Shown: piece after piece, positions 10,931 to 25,232 of the stretch
How positions within the stretch are numbered: position 1 is the first letter of the stretch
How the letters are laid out: each line of letters starts with the position of its first letter
Notes under the pieces: generated by a model
What the model saw: only the letters and a program-made list of their open reading frames with translations
Told to the model about the DNA's origin: nothing
Database searches by the model: none
Made by a program: the position numbers and the translations under genes
Source of the DNA: Astrothelium macrocarpum
Taxonomy: Eukaryota; Ascomycota; Dothideomycetes; Trypetheliales; Trypetheliaceae
DNA length: 64,000 bases
NCBI GenBank assembly: GCA_021030915.1
Contig: JAGEMR010000123.1
Location: 22,399-86,398 of the forward strand
Direction of reading: 5' to 3'

Positions 10931-13900
10931 GAAGGAGAAACGAAAGCTTTTAGTCCTAGCGCAGGTGTGACGAAGGCGAGCGCCAAGGAAAAGACAATCT
11001 CCGACGTTATTCCTTCGAACAAAACGTGGGTCCGATCTCCTTATCCGCGGCCCGTTCCTCGCGGTGAAACATACAAGTAGTACGATCTCACCAGCCATGC
11101 ATCACTTGCTTTTCCATCGATTAAAGGGATGGACTCTTGATACATGGGTGCCTCGCCGAATCGAGAGTGTTTCGCGAACCGTTGGCATGTGATCATCCAT
11201 CAACTCTAATTGATATGCCGAAAGGATCGAGTGTCGATCTATGATGGTCACTCTCTGTTACGTTTCATTTCTTGATTTTGGTTGCAGTTTCGATAGGTCG
11301 GAAAGTCTGCTTACTTCCGAAGTTATTGGCAAAAGTTCTGCTCCAATGGTATCTTTTTTCCCCCCGCGTATCTATCGTATCTAGGATTTCATTGGCTACA
11401 ACATCGAATTGGAAACGAGAATTAGGTCACTGATAAAACGAGGCCCAGCAGATCCAATGGTCTCAACGTGTTCTCTATCATGAGATCCAAAGCTATCGTA
11501 TTGAATTGAAATGTTATCCTGAAGAGCATACTACTGGAGTCACAACGAAGCTGACAGTTTGAGGTTTTAGCTCTCAGTATCTTCAAATCGACTAACTGGA
11601 CTCAGGGACTTGGCAATTTCTGTAGGTTGTCTCTTGGCTCTCAAGTTAAATATTTTTGTTCGCTAGTTAAATGCATGAACTTACTAATTCCCTGCTGTTT
11701 CCGCAGTTTTTGGCGGATGCCATGCCACAAGTCAGTTGATACCACCCACGAGCAGACAGTGTCAAGAATACGAAAGAAATGTTGAGTCACTACCATACGA
11801 TGATAAACAACAACCCTTTTGGATTCGACAAAAGCGGTAAAGGACACCCAGCAATTCATTCGCTCTCACAACGCTTCTGTGGCAACGCTTCATCTTGATG
11901 TTCTCTCATGGTCCGAATTCGGACTTTATTACTTTCAATCAGATCACATTTGCTAGCCTAGATATCAAATTAGAGAAAATTCTCCAATACTCCCATCTAG
12001 TGCTCCCGATTGCGTTAACACTCTACTATGCGAATCATTAGTGGACTTTGCTAAATCTGTTAGTCTTTCAGGAAGCTATCATATACCTCAGATCTATCTT
12101 TTTCTCTTCAACTATCTTCTTGCTCATGCTGCTCCTGTCGCGTTTGCTATTTGCTTGATAGATGCCCTTTTCTGACCCTCAGTACATTCGGAAATGAGAG
12201 AAATCAAGCTACAGAGAACACAAAGGCTGACCTCGAGCTGGTGAGCCAGCATTGATCTGATGAGGTACTGAAATAAGAAGTCTCTTATTCATTCTGTATC
12301 ACATTTTTTAGATTATTACGCAGTTATTAGCGATGGGTTCTCTCGTAGTTCGCCTTCCAAGGCCCCTTAAAGCTAAGCGTTTCCTCGACATGACGTCCGA
12401 TCTCAGGGCTTTTGGAATTTTAACTCTACTTCTTGTTGTAGCATTTGATTTGCTATGTGATTCTTTTGTATTCAATCATATTCGATGCTCATACATTGGC
12501 GCGCTTTATCAGTATTTCGGTCGAAATCATCAGTCTATCAAAACGCTTACCGGATGCTTTAAGATAACGTGAGGTATCTTTGAGAAGCCTATGCAATTTC
12601 CAAGCAAGAAAAAGCACGTAAGTAGAGATTCAAAGGAAGAGATAATTCAAAATGAAAAACCCTGATATAGGATGATAGCAATAAGATCCAACAACACAGC
12701 TAAAGGCTCTCACATAGAAGCGGATTAAGGTGGTCAAGAAGTTGAGAACATTGATCGTTCAGGGAAAAATAAAAGAAGAGAGGAGCGCTGAAACAAAAGT
12801 ATAAGTGCAGTCTGTATAGCCCGATAATGTTACACGAGATTGACGATTTCCGGTCTATGGCACTACTTTGGAAGAGAAATCGCTCGGATTTTGAATAAAA
12901 AAACTTAGAAACCTGATCCAGGGATGCCCAAGGTAGCCATTTGTTCAAGATACACCTGAGGCGCTCCCAAATTTCCCGAACCCTGCTTTATGAAGCATAA
13001 CGAGTGTGAGCGTAGTCCTCTCAGGCCCACTCTGCGAGCTCTTAACAAACCTTAAGCTTTCTGATCAATATTGATCGAGACCCAACAAAGCTGTAAGGAG
13101 GATATAATACGCCACAATAGTCACAATAGTATCAGTGAAATAGAGTGAGTATTGCAAGGAACTCGACTTGATTAGCTATTAGCACTGTGAAGTGTTTGTG
13201 GAGTAAGTGAGAAGGGTCTGGCTCCTAAAGATAAATCCTGGTCACAAATGACAAAGCTCTAGTTCAGACTTCGATGTGACATATAAGTATCTAAAGAGAA
13301 ATAGAGTGATCGTGGAAGTGATCCGCTTATGGCTGTTTGCAACTTTCTATATTGCTTTTCAGCCGATTTCAGCGATTATTGGCGGTTCATTTTCAAGAGT
13401 CACCATCACACGTGAACCTCAGTATTCTCTATCCAGGTAATAGACCAACGGCCCAGAGAGCATATTAAGGCACCTAATGTGTAATGCGAGGCAGTATTCA
13501 GATGATATGTTGTCCGATCTGCTCCTCCTATCTTATCGTTTGGCTATCATCAACTGCAATGTGAGCTGTCTGTACATTCTCGCCGATAGAGCTGACATGC
13601 ATCAGTACCTGCTAGAAGAACAGCGGGCCTCATTGAAACCAGTGCAGGTTCAGCTTGGTAATTCACTCGTGTGCTATTCGCGAGGTTCAATCATTCTAAT
13701 TCAACATATATTCATTACGCTGAATCATGTTTTAGCAGGTCATTTTATGATGCTCGCCAGATCCAGTCATGCATAGACTTTAACTGTGCTTCGAAGACAT
13801 AGGGTTGCATAAAGACGATACATTCTCCAACTTTTATATCGTAGGCCAAGAGCAGCAGCTGAATATAAACGTAGAAACCTGCGTTTAATGACTGAAAGTC

Positions 13901-16900
13901 ATAGGAAACTGCATCTGTTCCATATACATACGGGAAAACGAATACAAGTTAGCTTTTCTCAAAGTTTCAGACCTTTTCATGGCCTACGTGGGCTTTTCTT
14001 CTGGAATTCCCATCATTTTATTGCAGTTGCCGCAGTGAACATTATGCCCACTAGAGATTCCTCGCAGGGTGTACGAACGCATGATCTTATCGATGGCGAC
14101 AAGATGGCGCGGTTCATAGCGATCCAAATATCCTTTTTTCTTTTTTTTTGGATAGCTTTTTGGTTTATCGAGGTTTTTTTACAATGCGAGGAGATCGTAG
14201 TGGACAATTAGGTATTTTCATTTAATTGAAGGAAACCATCATTTGTGTAAACAGCATGTACTATTATCACAAAATCATTCCATTTAGATTGTGAAAATGC
14301 CCATGGCACCCTCGGATCCTACGCTGAATCTTTGGTTCTCGGTGAGAGTGAGAGGTTTTAAATTTTCCTAAAGATCGACAAGTTCGGCATAATTGTCCTG
14401 GACCGTTTTACATTAATTTTATCTATGCATTTCCGAGAAGACTAAGCCTAGTCATTTATGCGCTATTTTTCTTAGAGTTAATTATCAATATGCTCGAGTT
14501 CAAGCTTCATTTTGTATTAACTGTCGTTGAGAGTATTATATGGAACTCGTACCTGTGGGCTTTTCAATGATCTGGAGAGGATGACCTTAAAGAAGTAGCG
14601 CTTCTCAAGCTATTTCAAATGAGTATTAGCTACAGATGATTTTCGTAACCTGCTAACACGCCTACCCTACTAACAATCGCCGTAGCGATAAGAAGGGAAT
14701 GTGGGGTCTATCGTCTCGTGTTTCTAACAGTAAAGTTTTTCAGATGCGTGTAAATCGTCCTTGGCCGAGGAGTACGTTTTTCTCCTGTGAACCGGATTTG
14801 TGTGTGACAAAGGCGACAAGATCGGTGATCAGCCATTGTTTTCGCGGTCAAGTAACGAATACTAGCAATTAATCAGTTACAGATGCGCAAAATGCTTTCA
14901 AAAGCGAATACGATGTCACCTGATCGAGCTTTGTCCGACGAGGAACGATCTCAATCAAGAACAAAATGAATAATACTCTGAGAAGTTAAGACTTTTTCAA
15001 CGATCCAAAAAGAGGGGGTGCTTTAGAATGAGATATTTATAAAAAAGTATCATGGTGCTCCCTCCATCCATCAGCCACAACTAGAACCGGCTGCTGGAGA
15101 ATGCTTAGTGGAGACTGTGTCCCTGCATCAAGTCGATTTCTATATTGTTCAAGCTGCTCACCAAGACGTTTTTCTGCACGCATTATATGTATAGCTCTGA
15201 GGTCACTCAATATGTCATCTGAGTGATCTACAACGAGATATTGAGCATAGCATGACGTCGTTTGATATCCGGAGTTTCCAGAAGCTCCCGTGTAGTTACT
15301 AAATAATTTTTAGTCAGCTCAGCCGATCCATCCTATCGAAGACTACTTTTTCTTGCGATCAGCTACGCAGGATCAAAGTGGAAGATCCACCGTCATATCC
15401 AGGAATAAACCTTGAAGATCGGTTACCTATGACGACGTTGCTTCCTGCAAGTACTAAACCGTAGGATTGTGTTCCCTCTTAGCTTGAGGGTCTTTTCATG
15501 CTATCAAGCTGCACTGTCGCTAAGTCTGCACGATCGAACATGTATGACTTTACGCTCGCGAACCGGATATTCTGATGTCAGACTACTGCCTGGAATTTAT
15601 GCTTAATATCCTGACAAACAGGCTTCGCTGATGTTACTTCATAAGCCCTAATTAAACAGAGCCAAAGATATGTGTCCAGTTGAGCATCGAAATTTTCCAG
15701 AATGACATCGAGCATCCTGACTCGCATATGCATACCAAAAAAGTCTGCTAATCTTTTTAAGACAAGGGAGCTTTTGAGGCAAGTGCAAAGGAGGTTCTGG
15801 TGGTGGCCATAATCGATGCTCAAAGCTTTTGGACACATGTCGTTGTTGTCTAATCCACACTTCTTCGCAGTCTCAGCGATGTGTTTAGGATAAGATCTGA
15901 CGCGTGATGATCCCCACGCTTTACCGAAGATTGTGTAGATTGAAGAATGATTACACAGGAAATCCCAAAGAAAAACAGAGAATAGCGACATGAATAACTT
16001 GTTTGTCTGTCTTCACCTGGGTCTCGGATGTTTGATCTCAAATCTTTCGCCGGCTCTTACCAAAGACTTGCTTGACCGCTCTACATATCTGTTATAGATC
16101 GCGAAAGACAGCCGAATTTTACAGTCAATGCCACGAGTTGACCGAGAAAGTCAAGGCATGCTTCGTTCAAAGGTAGAATGCCGATGTCAGCTGCCACACG
16201 TTAGCCTATCCCAAAAGCGAGCGTTCCATTCCGAATTGTTTACGATGGAGCAAGTAGAAATTAGCTCAAGGCTAAGAATGGATATTTGAGAGCCGTCACA
16301 TTCTCAGCCATGCACATGAGGCGAACCGGGAATACTGGATTTAAGCTTTGAGGATAGCCCGGAGGTTTCTTTTGGAGCACATGCAGGGATTCATGGGCCA
16401 CAACAACATCTTACCTATTTAAGAAAGGCATGCAGGTCATCTCGTACATTGTCCCAATTGGCTCGGTTATTTTTTGGCGATAGAGGGTTAAGTTGAAACA
16501 GCCAGGAAAGGTTCTCATAGCGAGTATTCGGGTCACATCCACCAGTTGAAATTGACCGAGTGGATTTGGTCGCGTGCGCGTTAGCTGCGAAGCTTTGTTC
16601 TTCTCCAGACAGCATGGTTCTTAGGACACGCCCAACAGTACTCAGCAACGCGATTAGTTCCTTCGACATTCAGGTAATCCCTCTGCCGGATAATGTAAAC
16701 CTGGGCCACAAAGTATTAAAAATAATAGTGTTCTGCTCGTTGCAATGTGGATAGAGCTTTTGTCTGTGCGGGCCCATGATACGTCACGTCAACCAATTAC
16801 ATAAGTTGGCCGACGCTCCGAAACTCCGTTCTGAAAGGGACCGGCGGCACCCAATACGCTAGAGCCGCGTTCCTCTTTCAGAGCGCCACTGGAAAAGCAC

Positions 16901-17530
16901 TAGGTAAGCCAATGTCTATGTAAGCCCAGTTGTGCATGTATTACAGAAGGGTCACAACCTGAGCGTAACGGCAAAGGCCGAGCCTCGGCGAAACAGGAAG
17001 TTACCGAATTTCGTGCGGCAGCCACAAGCAATCTGCCGGGCACTCCCATATCCTTAATTCGCGGGCCGTTGTGTTGACATGCAGCTTAGTTTATTCCTTT
17101 CCTCCCTTTAGTGAAAAATGCGTGCCCCTGGATTAACTATTGATCCGGAATATGACGCCCTCCAAAAGCTGTCATACAAAACGTAGTGTTGTTTTGGTCT
17201 GCACTATAAACTCGAACGAGGTAAGGGGACCCACTTCGGCGAATGGCTCTAGTCTCATTCCTCTGGCCTGTTGAAAGAGATCATCATGTAATCTTCAACG
17301 AAAGCTCTCTTAGGCGAGCGGTTGTGACGAAAGGGCACAGCACCAGTAAGGTAAGCAGTGACCAAAAACAGGGGGAAGTAGGTAAAGAAGATGCGTCCGG
17401 ATTGCTGCTACCCATGAATAGTTCAGATGATCTGGTCTCCGGGCGTCCGGTTCTCGACTCCTCGTAACGGGGTCTTACGTGTCTTGCAGAAGACTCTGTA
17501 AAGATACATCAGAGGACGCCAGTAGGTAGG
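10931..17530. other. Gene-poor stretch without recognisable genes
   Basis: About 6.6 kb. Frames of 60-137 codons occur on both strands (for example minus 15578-15991 and plus 13888-14211), but none shows a recognisable domain, splice-consistent extension or clear coding bias. I see no tRNA-like cloverleaf or mobile-element end. Confidence 0.4.
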
Positions 17531-17538
17531 GTGTGTTT

Positions 17539-17547
17539 TGTATAAAG
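17539..17547 (+). promoter_or_regulatory. TATA box of the A-T-R NRPS-like gene
   Basis: TGTATAAAG lies about 125 bp upstream of the ATG at 17670. A second TATA-like site near 17204 is further away. Confidence 0.4.
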
Positions 17548-17669
17548 GTCCACGAAAGACCGTTGGTCGAAGCGAAATCCACATCAGCTGTCCATCAGCA
17601 ATTGACCAACACATATCCAGGCCATCTTCATTGAGTTGTTATTGAGTCATATCCATACGATCTTCGGCA

Positions 17670-20600
17670 ATGTCTCAACCAGCTCCACGACGCCAGGATA
17701 TCCCATCTCCTTTCTTGGTTGACAAGGCGGTGCCAAATCGTTTGGTTCATACGATTCCGGACGAGCTCGCACAAAGTGTTCCCGATCATCCACTCTTTGC
17801 CTATCCTAAGACAGATAATATTCAGGATGGCTTCATAGATGTCTCCGCAAAATGCTTTGCCAACGCAATCAACAGAACGGCCTGGTATTTGGAGTCCCTT
17901 TTGGGAAAGGCTCCTCAGGGGTTCCCGACTGTTGGCTATATGGGAACCAGTAAGATGATCGAATCGGTGAAAATGGGTTTCAGAGGGCTGACTTGATGAA
18001 GGCGATCTTAGATATTTCCTGTTTTTCTTTGGAGCAATCAAAGCTGGCTACAAGGTCTGTTGAAGCTTTTCAAAGAACCAATGTAACATCTTTAACCAGA
18101 ATTAGATGCTCTTCCTTTCTCCACGAAACAACCTGGCAGGCCATCTTAACGTTCTCGAAAAATCGGATTGTCATACCTTTTTAATAGCCAAAAACACTCA
18201 TTTAGAATCAGTCTTTGCTGCACGAACTATGACAACAGCGGTTGTCCCTGAGCTTGAAGAGTTGCTGGACGCCACCGAAGTCCAGATGTATCCTTATACT
18301 AAAACCTTTGACGAGGCACGGAAAGACGCATGTCTTGTTCTTCATACTACAGGTTCGACAGGTCTACCAAAGCCCATTACATGGAAACTCGAGATCTTGA
18401 GCACGTACGAAGCCTGGAGAATCATCCCTTCGATAGACGGTTACATCCCGACGACAGAAATTTACCAAGAGGCTCGCAGAGCATACAACTCTATGCCTCT
18501 ATTCCATACTAGTGGTCTGAATACCGGTATCACCCTGTCGCTACTCCTTGGTGTGACGACCGTCTTCGGATCCGCTGGCGTTGTTCCTCATGCTGCTTAT
18601 GCCGATGAAATGCACAAATATGCCAACGTTGATGCTTCAATTGGGCCGCCAACTATCTATGAGGAATTGAGCCACGAACCTGGACAGCTTGAGCGAGTCA
18701 ACAAACTGACATACGTTCTCGTGTGCGGTGCACCCATATCCCCAACTGCTGGGAACCTGCTTTCCCAGCAAACACGTCTGATCTCCAACTTTGGAGCTAC
18801 AGAAACAGCGTGTCTACCAAGATTATCGCCTGCCAGGGAAGATTGGGCATACTACTACTGGCATCCTAGCCACTCTGGTATTGAGCTGCGCGAGACATTC
18901 GATGGCCTCTATGAGCTTTTCCTTGTTAAAGATCCCAAGATAGATCTTTACCAGGGTATCTTTAGTACATTCCCTCATCTCGATGAGTACTCCATGAACG
19001 ATCTTTACACCAAGCATCCCACAAAACCATTCCTGTTCAAGTGGACTGGACGAGCAGATGATGTGGTGGTGCTCAACAACGGCGAGAAATTAGCCCCGGC
19101 GCTAATGGAAGCCAGTCTCATGAGCAGCCCATTGGTGAAAGGTGCTATGGTTGTTGGTCGTGGTAAATTCCAGCCAGCAGCACTTCTCGATCTTGGCGAA
19201 GCACCTCCCGACAGCGCTGCTGGGCGTCAAGCTATCATCAAGGAGCTGGAGCCAGCTATCGCGCTTGCTAATAAGCATGCTCCAGCCCACGGTAAGCTTG
19301 ACAAGCTCCACATCATGTTCGTTGACCCAGCACGTCCAATCTACTATCTCGGTCAGGGCAAGATTCAACGACGCGGAACCTACGCCAAGTATGACCAGGA
19401 CTTCGAAGACTTGTACCAAGCTGCCGAAACCATTACAGAGCAAGAAGATGATAATTCTGAGTCATCAACCGTTAACTTTGGCGACCAGGCGAGCATCAAG
19501 CAGTGGCTACTTGATGTCATCACAAAAGTTGCCGAGATTGAAGATCTCAAGGGAGATGATGCGTTCTTCGAGGCCGGTATGGATTCCTTGCACGTCATCC
19601 GACTTGTTCGAGACCTCAAGTACCAAGCCAAGATTGCTGGCGGCAAGCTCACTCCAGAGTCGTTGTCTCCCGGTGTGATTTACTCGCATCCTTCTTTGGA
19701 CGAACTCGCTGCCTATCTATACAAGCAGGCTGGCATGGCTCCTGCTGCACCTGCAGATAGCGCATATCAATCTGCGGCAGAAGACGCTGGTGGCAGCCCA
19801 AAGACGAAATCCTTGGAATCGCTTTTGGACAAATATGTCCAGACTCTCTCGCCAAAGGTTGAACCCCGTCCAGCTCCAGTCGCGCAAGGCACAACAGTCC
19901 TTCTCACTGGTAGCACTGGTTCATTGGGTTCATATCTCCTTAACGAATTGAACAACGATCCCAATGTTAACCATATCATCTGTCTCGACCGGAGCGCTGA
20001 TGGTGCCGAGAGGCATAAACAGAATGCACTTAAGAGAGGTTTGGTTGTGACTGACTCGAGCCGAGTGGAGTTCTTGCAGTCTAACCTCGCAGAGGATGAC
20101 TTGGGACTTGGTCAAGAAACATATCAACGATTGGTGAACACTGTCACTCACGTGATTCATTGCCAGTGGCCTGTTAACTTCAACTGGGTTGTCGGATCAT
20201 TCAAGCCATCCATTGCGGGTGTACGAAATATTTCCAACCTGGCCGCCGCTTCAGCTCACAACGCGTTCGTGTTGTTCATCTCCAGTATTGCTGCTGTCGA
20301 TGGATACACTGGTCCAGGTGCGGTCCCTGAGGCTCCAGTCCAGGACCTGACCGCAGCTTCCAAGATTGGTTATGGCCAATCGAAACTTATTGCCGAGTGC
20401 CTTCTTGATAAGGCCGCCGATATTTCTGGTGTGCGCTCTGCAGTCTGCCGTGTAGGTATTGTGGCAGGACCTGTAGAGTCGCAACTTGGCAAGTGGAATG
20501 TTCACGAATATATCCCATCTGTAAGTTATTCCCTTCAAAGTTTCACGCCCGAGACATTTTCTTACACGCAACTTTGCAGATCATCGTTTCATCCGCCCAT

Positions 20601-21095
20601 CTGGGCGTGTTCCCGAAGACGTTCCCATCTCGGGATCACATTGATTGGCTACCTGTCGATAAGCTCTCTCGTATTCTTGTCGATATTCTTGGCACTGCAT
20701 CCGAACCCTCGCCAGCCGACAATGCTTCCCCAATGCGCGGCAAGACATACCATGTCGTGAACCCACACGCCGCTTCATGGGGCGCTAATTTTGCCGCCGA
20801 CTTAATGGCTGCATATCCATCTGGTACCGTGAAGGGTGTACCTTTCGAAGAGTGGGTGGAGACGTTGAGGCAGAGCGCGGAAGCAGCCGACGGCGATAAG
20901 AACGTCGATGTTGAACGCAACCCAGCCATTCGCTTGCTGGAATTTTACACTAAGGCTTCCAAAACAGACAAAGGTCGGCGAATTCTCCCGACCACCGGGT
21001 CTGAGGCGGCTAGCACAACACTTCGTGAACTTGGTCCTCTCAACCGCGCATGGTTGGAAAACTGGATGGTGCAATGGGGCGTTAAGTCAAACTAA
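17670..21095 (+). CDS. NRPS-like carboxylic acid reductase (adenylation-thiolation-reductase)
   Basis: Four exons (17670-17949, 18002-18054, 18106-20520, 20580-21095) with introns of 52, 51 and 59 bp give 1087 residues, typical for fungal A-T-R enzymes. The first two introns were placed by restoring the family motif GTSDLRYF and the join GYK/MLFLSPRN. Adenylation domain, residues 1 to about 500: phosphate loop LHTTGSTGLPKP, then SNFGATETACLP, and DDVVVLNNGEKLAP. Thiolation domain: FFEAGMDSLHVI, with the phosphopantetheine serine at about residue 605. Reductase domain from about residue 705: nucleotide-binding TGSTGSLGSYL and the YxxxK pair in GYGQSK (about Tyr867/Lys871). The enzyme should activate an aryl or short acyl acid with ATP, load it on the carrier and release it as an aldehyde using NADPH. 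No condensation domain is present. The substrate cannot be read from the sequence, and no tailoring gene lies nearby. Confidence 0.93.
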
Positions 21096-24000
21096 TAATC
21101 TGGTGAAGGCTTTTTGATGCATTTTTCCAACTGTACTATTTATGCAAATTCATGTTAATCTTTGGTTTTTTGTTACAATAGACGGATAGACAAAATGATA
21201 GATTATACTAAGCTTATATAGACAAAAATTTCATACACTTTTCAAAACCTTCTGATCGCATTACAAATGATAAGAAAAGAAGTGACATGCGAGTATTTGA
21301 CAAATTGGTTAAACTACCTCATCAACTTTGTATTCCTCACCAAGATGAACACCAAATAATCTTATCAAAATAATCTTATCAATCTCTCAATCTCTCAATC
21401 TCATTCTGCACACAAGGAAGATGAGGACATGGCTCAATGTTTCCTTTCGAGTAGACTAGTCCTACATTATCCAACTAATCCCAAACTCATTACTTCGGAA
21501 CTTGCCAACCAAGTTTTCGATTGACCATAGAAATCTATTGATTAGTCGATCTCTTGCGCAGCCGTTCCCTTGGTTGATAGCAGAGCCTTTCTCCGTCTAT
21601 GGCCTTCAGTTCGTTGCTAAACAATCGCGCTTAGAACAGCGACGAGGACTATATTGAAAGCTGGAGCGAACATAAATTCGGCAGCTGAAGTGACAGCTTG
21701 GTGGGAAGAAGCATTGACCCCGAATTGACTGTCCATCGGCCTTCGAGGAAGAACAACATACAATGTCGTCATGCTGTGATGCAAACATCGTCAGCTCTAG
21801 AGGGTTTCTGGCAAGCTATTTTGTCGAACAGCTGCTCGTACGGAAGTTGTTTGCCCACTTAGTGAGCCTGTAGATGTGCGGACGATTCTCGGATTCACAG
21901 AAAAGGGGGAATGAACTCAGTGCGGCTCCTAATTATTACCCTTATTACCGGTGCTACTCCCAAAGGAGAACCCGGACTTCGTGCGTCCAGCCCATCGCAA
22001 CACATACCGGGTCGAAGGTGTGACAATGTTGTCTATTCATGGTGCATACTGCAGCAGCGTTTAAATTGAGGCTATCGGCCTCGATGGAATCGCGTGCCTT
22101 CATACCTCAAAAACACCGGCGGCGTAGTCTCGGAGTGGCTTTTTCTTCGACACTCTTACAGCTACCGGCCTTTCCTTCTCCATGCTGTTTTACTGGTCTA
22201 GATTGACAAGTCAGTCCCCAACCCAGATACATCCACCATCGTGCCCTCGATACGCAGATCTCTCGGAAATCAAAAGATGATGGAAGACCACCAAGAGGAC
22301 AGAATACCAGATCAAGTTGCTAATCCAGATCGCCCATCAACTATGCGTGTCAAATATCTTGCTCGTCAAAGTTCTCATCTATCAAGAGACATACGTCAGA
22401 TTTTTGATTGACTAGAGACCTCGTCCTCGACCACAAATTCTTGCTCCCTTTGCACAATATTCGACGTCTCAAAACTCACGATGTCCGCTACAATCGATCT
22501 GAGGTCTAGACAATAACACCCCTAAACCAGAGATCTCCAAGACACATGGGTCCAGGGTCCCAGTCTAAAAGAGGAAGATTTATCTCCGGCCATCAGCGAG
22601 ATAATTCCCATACACTAGAAAGATCGTTCCCGAGCAACAACAAGATCGTTCCCGTGCAACAACAAGATCGTTCCCGTGCACCAGCGGGGTAAAGTGTCTA
22701 ATTTCCGGGAAACGGCGGGGAATCGTACACAATTCCCGGGCACTGGCGGATCAAGAGACCCTGCGTGCTGGATACTGCCGGGAAGCATACCAAGGTGTCG
22801 GGTGTCGACATGGCAAGCGGCAGGCATCTGAATAAGATCTGACTTAGCCATGTATGGAGTCCACTTGACTGCCAGCTCATGGGCGTTAGAGAGTCTCGAT
22901 GTTTTCTCGCAGTATGACCGGTTTCTGCGGCGTTCGACAACAATGCAATTTCGCTCAGAGTTCCACAGGCTCTCAAAGTCCCATTGCTCATTCGGTCTTC
23001 AGATTCACTGCTCGATCTATTGCTACCTCTGCAATCCAATTCACTGCTAGGAATTTAAGACATGCACCCTGAGTGTCTGCTCGCTCGACTGTACGATCCA
23101 CCAATATCCACTTTCGAGCCACAGCTGAGTCCCTTCATCAGAGAACTTGCTAAAGTCTTGACTGGAAAGGACGATAAGCTCAACTATACTCAAAGGCACT
23201 TAGGGTTTGTGTGACGACACTTTGTCCAAGCAGCCAGCAACAACTTAATCAGGATAATGAGAACAGACAGGGATTTCGATGTCCATCCAGGCAGAGATTA
23301 CAATGCCGGTGTGCTGAGCAATTGTAATACTAGTCGTCTTCAAGGACTTGGAGTATAACAGACCATAGTTAGTCTGCGTTCATCGTCCGTGGATAGCTAT
23401 GTCGTAATTTTATCACACATGCATTAGAAAAGTTAAGTACTGAGTGAGGGATGTGAAGAAGATAAAGGCATGTCATACTCGTCTGTGGTCAGACCCGGTC
23501 AAGGTAGGAGATCTTTCCGTACAGTTGCTCGTGTGTGTTCAACTTCCTTAAGATGTCATGGCAACATCGCTGGTACTGGTCGTAGCGGAATACCTGGTTT
23601 GCTACAAACGTCCTAGTCTACGCCCGGATAACTTTTCCTTGTCAAATGCTGTCTTTATTTCTTGGCTATCTCGTTAATATCTGTCCCGTATGTGCTTTTC
23701 CATCAACAGCCACCGGATTTAAGAGACACGCCATCAGTCTGACACAAGCGGAGCAACCGGGAGGCCGCTGAATAAATTCGTCTTTCCACATCTAGCTCTT
23801 CCGTACCAGTCCCAATCTATCAATTCTACTATTCTCGCAAGGAATGCATTTTCTATGAATTGGAGAACCACTTGATCTAAATGAGACAGCAATGGCAGTG
23901 GCACCGAAGGTTGGGGTTCTATAAAGCATCCGCTTCTTGCTTCTCTCCGCGTGCTTTGCTCATCGGATCCTCAATCGAACTTTTCTTTTTTGACCAAGCT

Positions 24001-24500
24001 GTGTCATATCTCTCCTTCCTTTCATCAAAACAGATGCAATAGGGAAAGTGAAAAGGTTTGGGCCAATTTTTCGAAGACAGTGATGGTATACTCACTTCCT
24101 GGAGACTCTCGTCTGCAACTTCCATCGCCGTAGGACACGTAACGAAGACATAAGACATTAAGAACGGACAATGTCACATTACTTCGTACACTCATGGCTT
24201 CCAAGCCGGGAAAATTGAAATCTTACGAAGTGACGCGTCATTTGTATTTGACTCCCAGGTAGACATGCTGGACAAGAACCCAGGTGTGAATGAATGACGA
24301 CAGTAGGTGGGAGTACAGTATATGTACAGTATAGCATTCCATTTGTCCGAAAATGTGGCGTCTTTTCGCAGTCTCGAAAGAAATATTGTTGATCTATTTC
24401 CTATTCCGTCGCTATCCCAAGTTGCATTCAACTCATAGGCTTACGCGGTCGATAATGTATGCGGCTCAATAGGCACCTACAAGGCTCCGAAAAGGGTTTC
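21096..24500. other. Intergenic region with short repeats, no recognisable gene
   Basis: No protein family is recognisable on either strand. The region holds short tandem repeats near 21360-21410 (AATCTTATCA and TCTCAA units) and the 22-bp repeat listed separately. Confidence 0.45.
22620..22683. repeat. Tandem repeat, 22-bp unit, three copies
   Basis: Three near-identical copies built on AAGATCGTTCCCG(A/T)GCA, with only one substitution between the first and second copies and a partial third. No known function. Confidence 0.75.
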
Positions 24501-25108
24501 TTGGGCGAGATTGTAGGGTTGAAGTTTCATTTAGCCGCCGGGTGAAACAGCGTGCGGACAGGCATGATCGGCTTATGAATTTTTCCTATTGGAGTACGCA
24601 ATATCGCGACATAGCGAGAATTCCTCGGTTCTCGTGGTCTAAGTCGATTCTTTCAGCACATCGGCAACGACATTATTTGCAAGCATCGCCGGTGCATTGA
24701 GGTCTGTCACTTGTTTAGAAATGCGATGGAAATATATGCGACATCAGAGAACATGCACGACAGTGGACGACATGAGTACCAATTTTTTTAAACAATATTG
24801 CATTTAACGGTAGCTACTGCAAGTATTGCGCAAGCGACTATTTCATTCTTCTTTGTATCTCCATTCTACTCTCTGTCAAAAGTGGTTGTTCGGGATCTGC
24901 ATTACCGCGGCACTTGATCTATTTTCCCGACCTCCGTTTAGCTTGTTTCTTATGCTCGGTTAAATTGCATAGTTTCAACTTGATTTGACGGAGGGCAAGT
25001 TCGTCGCATCACGCGCATTACAACCTGGTGACGATCCATTTTACAGGTTCATGTTCCACGAATTGAGGATTGGCTTCCGCTTTAATATGGCAAACTATAG
25101 CAGTATGA

Positions 25109-25118
25109 GTATATAAAG
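25109..25118 (+). promoter_or_regulatory. TATA box of the GH11 xylanase gene
   Basis: GTATATAAAG lies about 120 bp upstream of the ATG at 25233. A TTAGCC hexamer (GGCTAA on the other strand, the XlnR/Xyr1 core) occurs at 24531-24536, about 700 bp upstream; single hexamers are common by chance. Confidence 0.5.
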
Positions 25119-25232
25119 CACATCATTTTCATGACCATTTCTCAAAACTTCGATTGAAGAGCACTCGATATTTTCGACTCACATTCATCAACTGCTACAT
25201 TCTAATCTCATAATTAATTCCATTTAATCAAC

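Noticed and set aside
15578..15991. A 137-codon minus-strand frame with a hydrophobic start
   Set aside because: No recognisable family, and I find no splice-consistent extension upstream or downstream.
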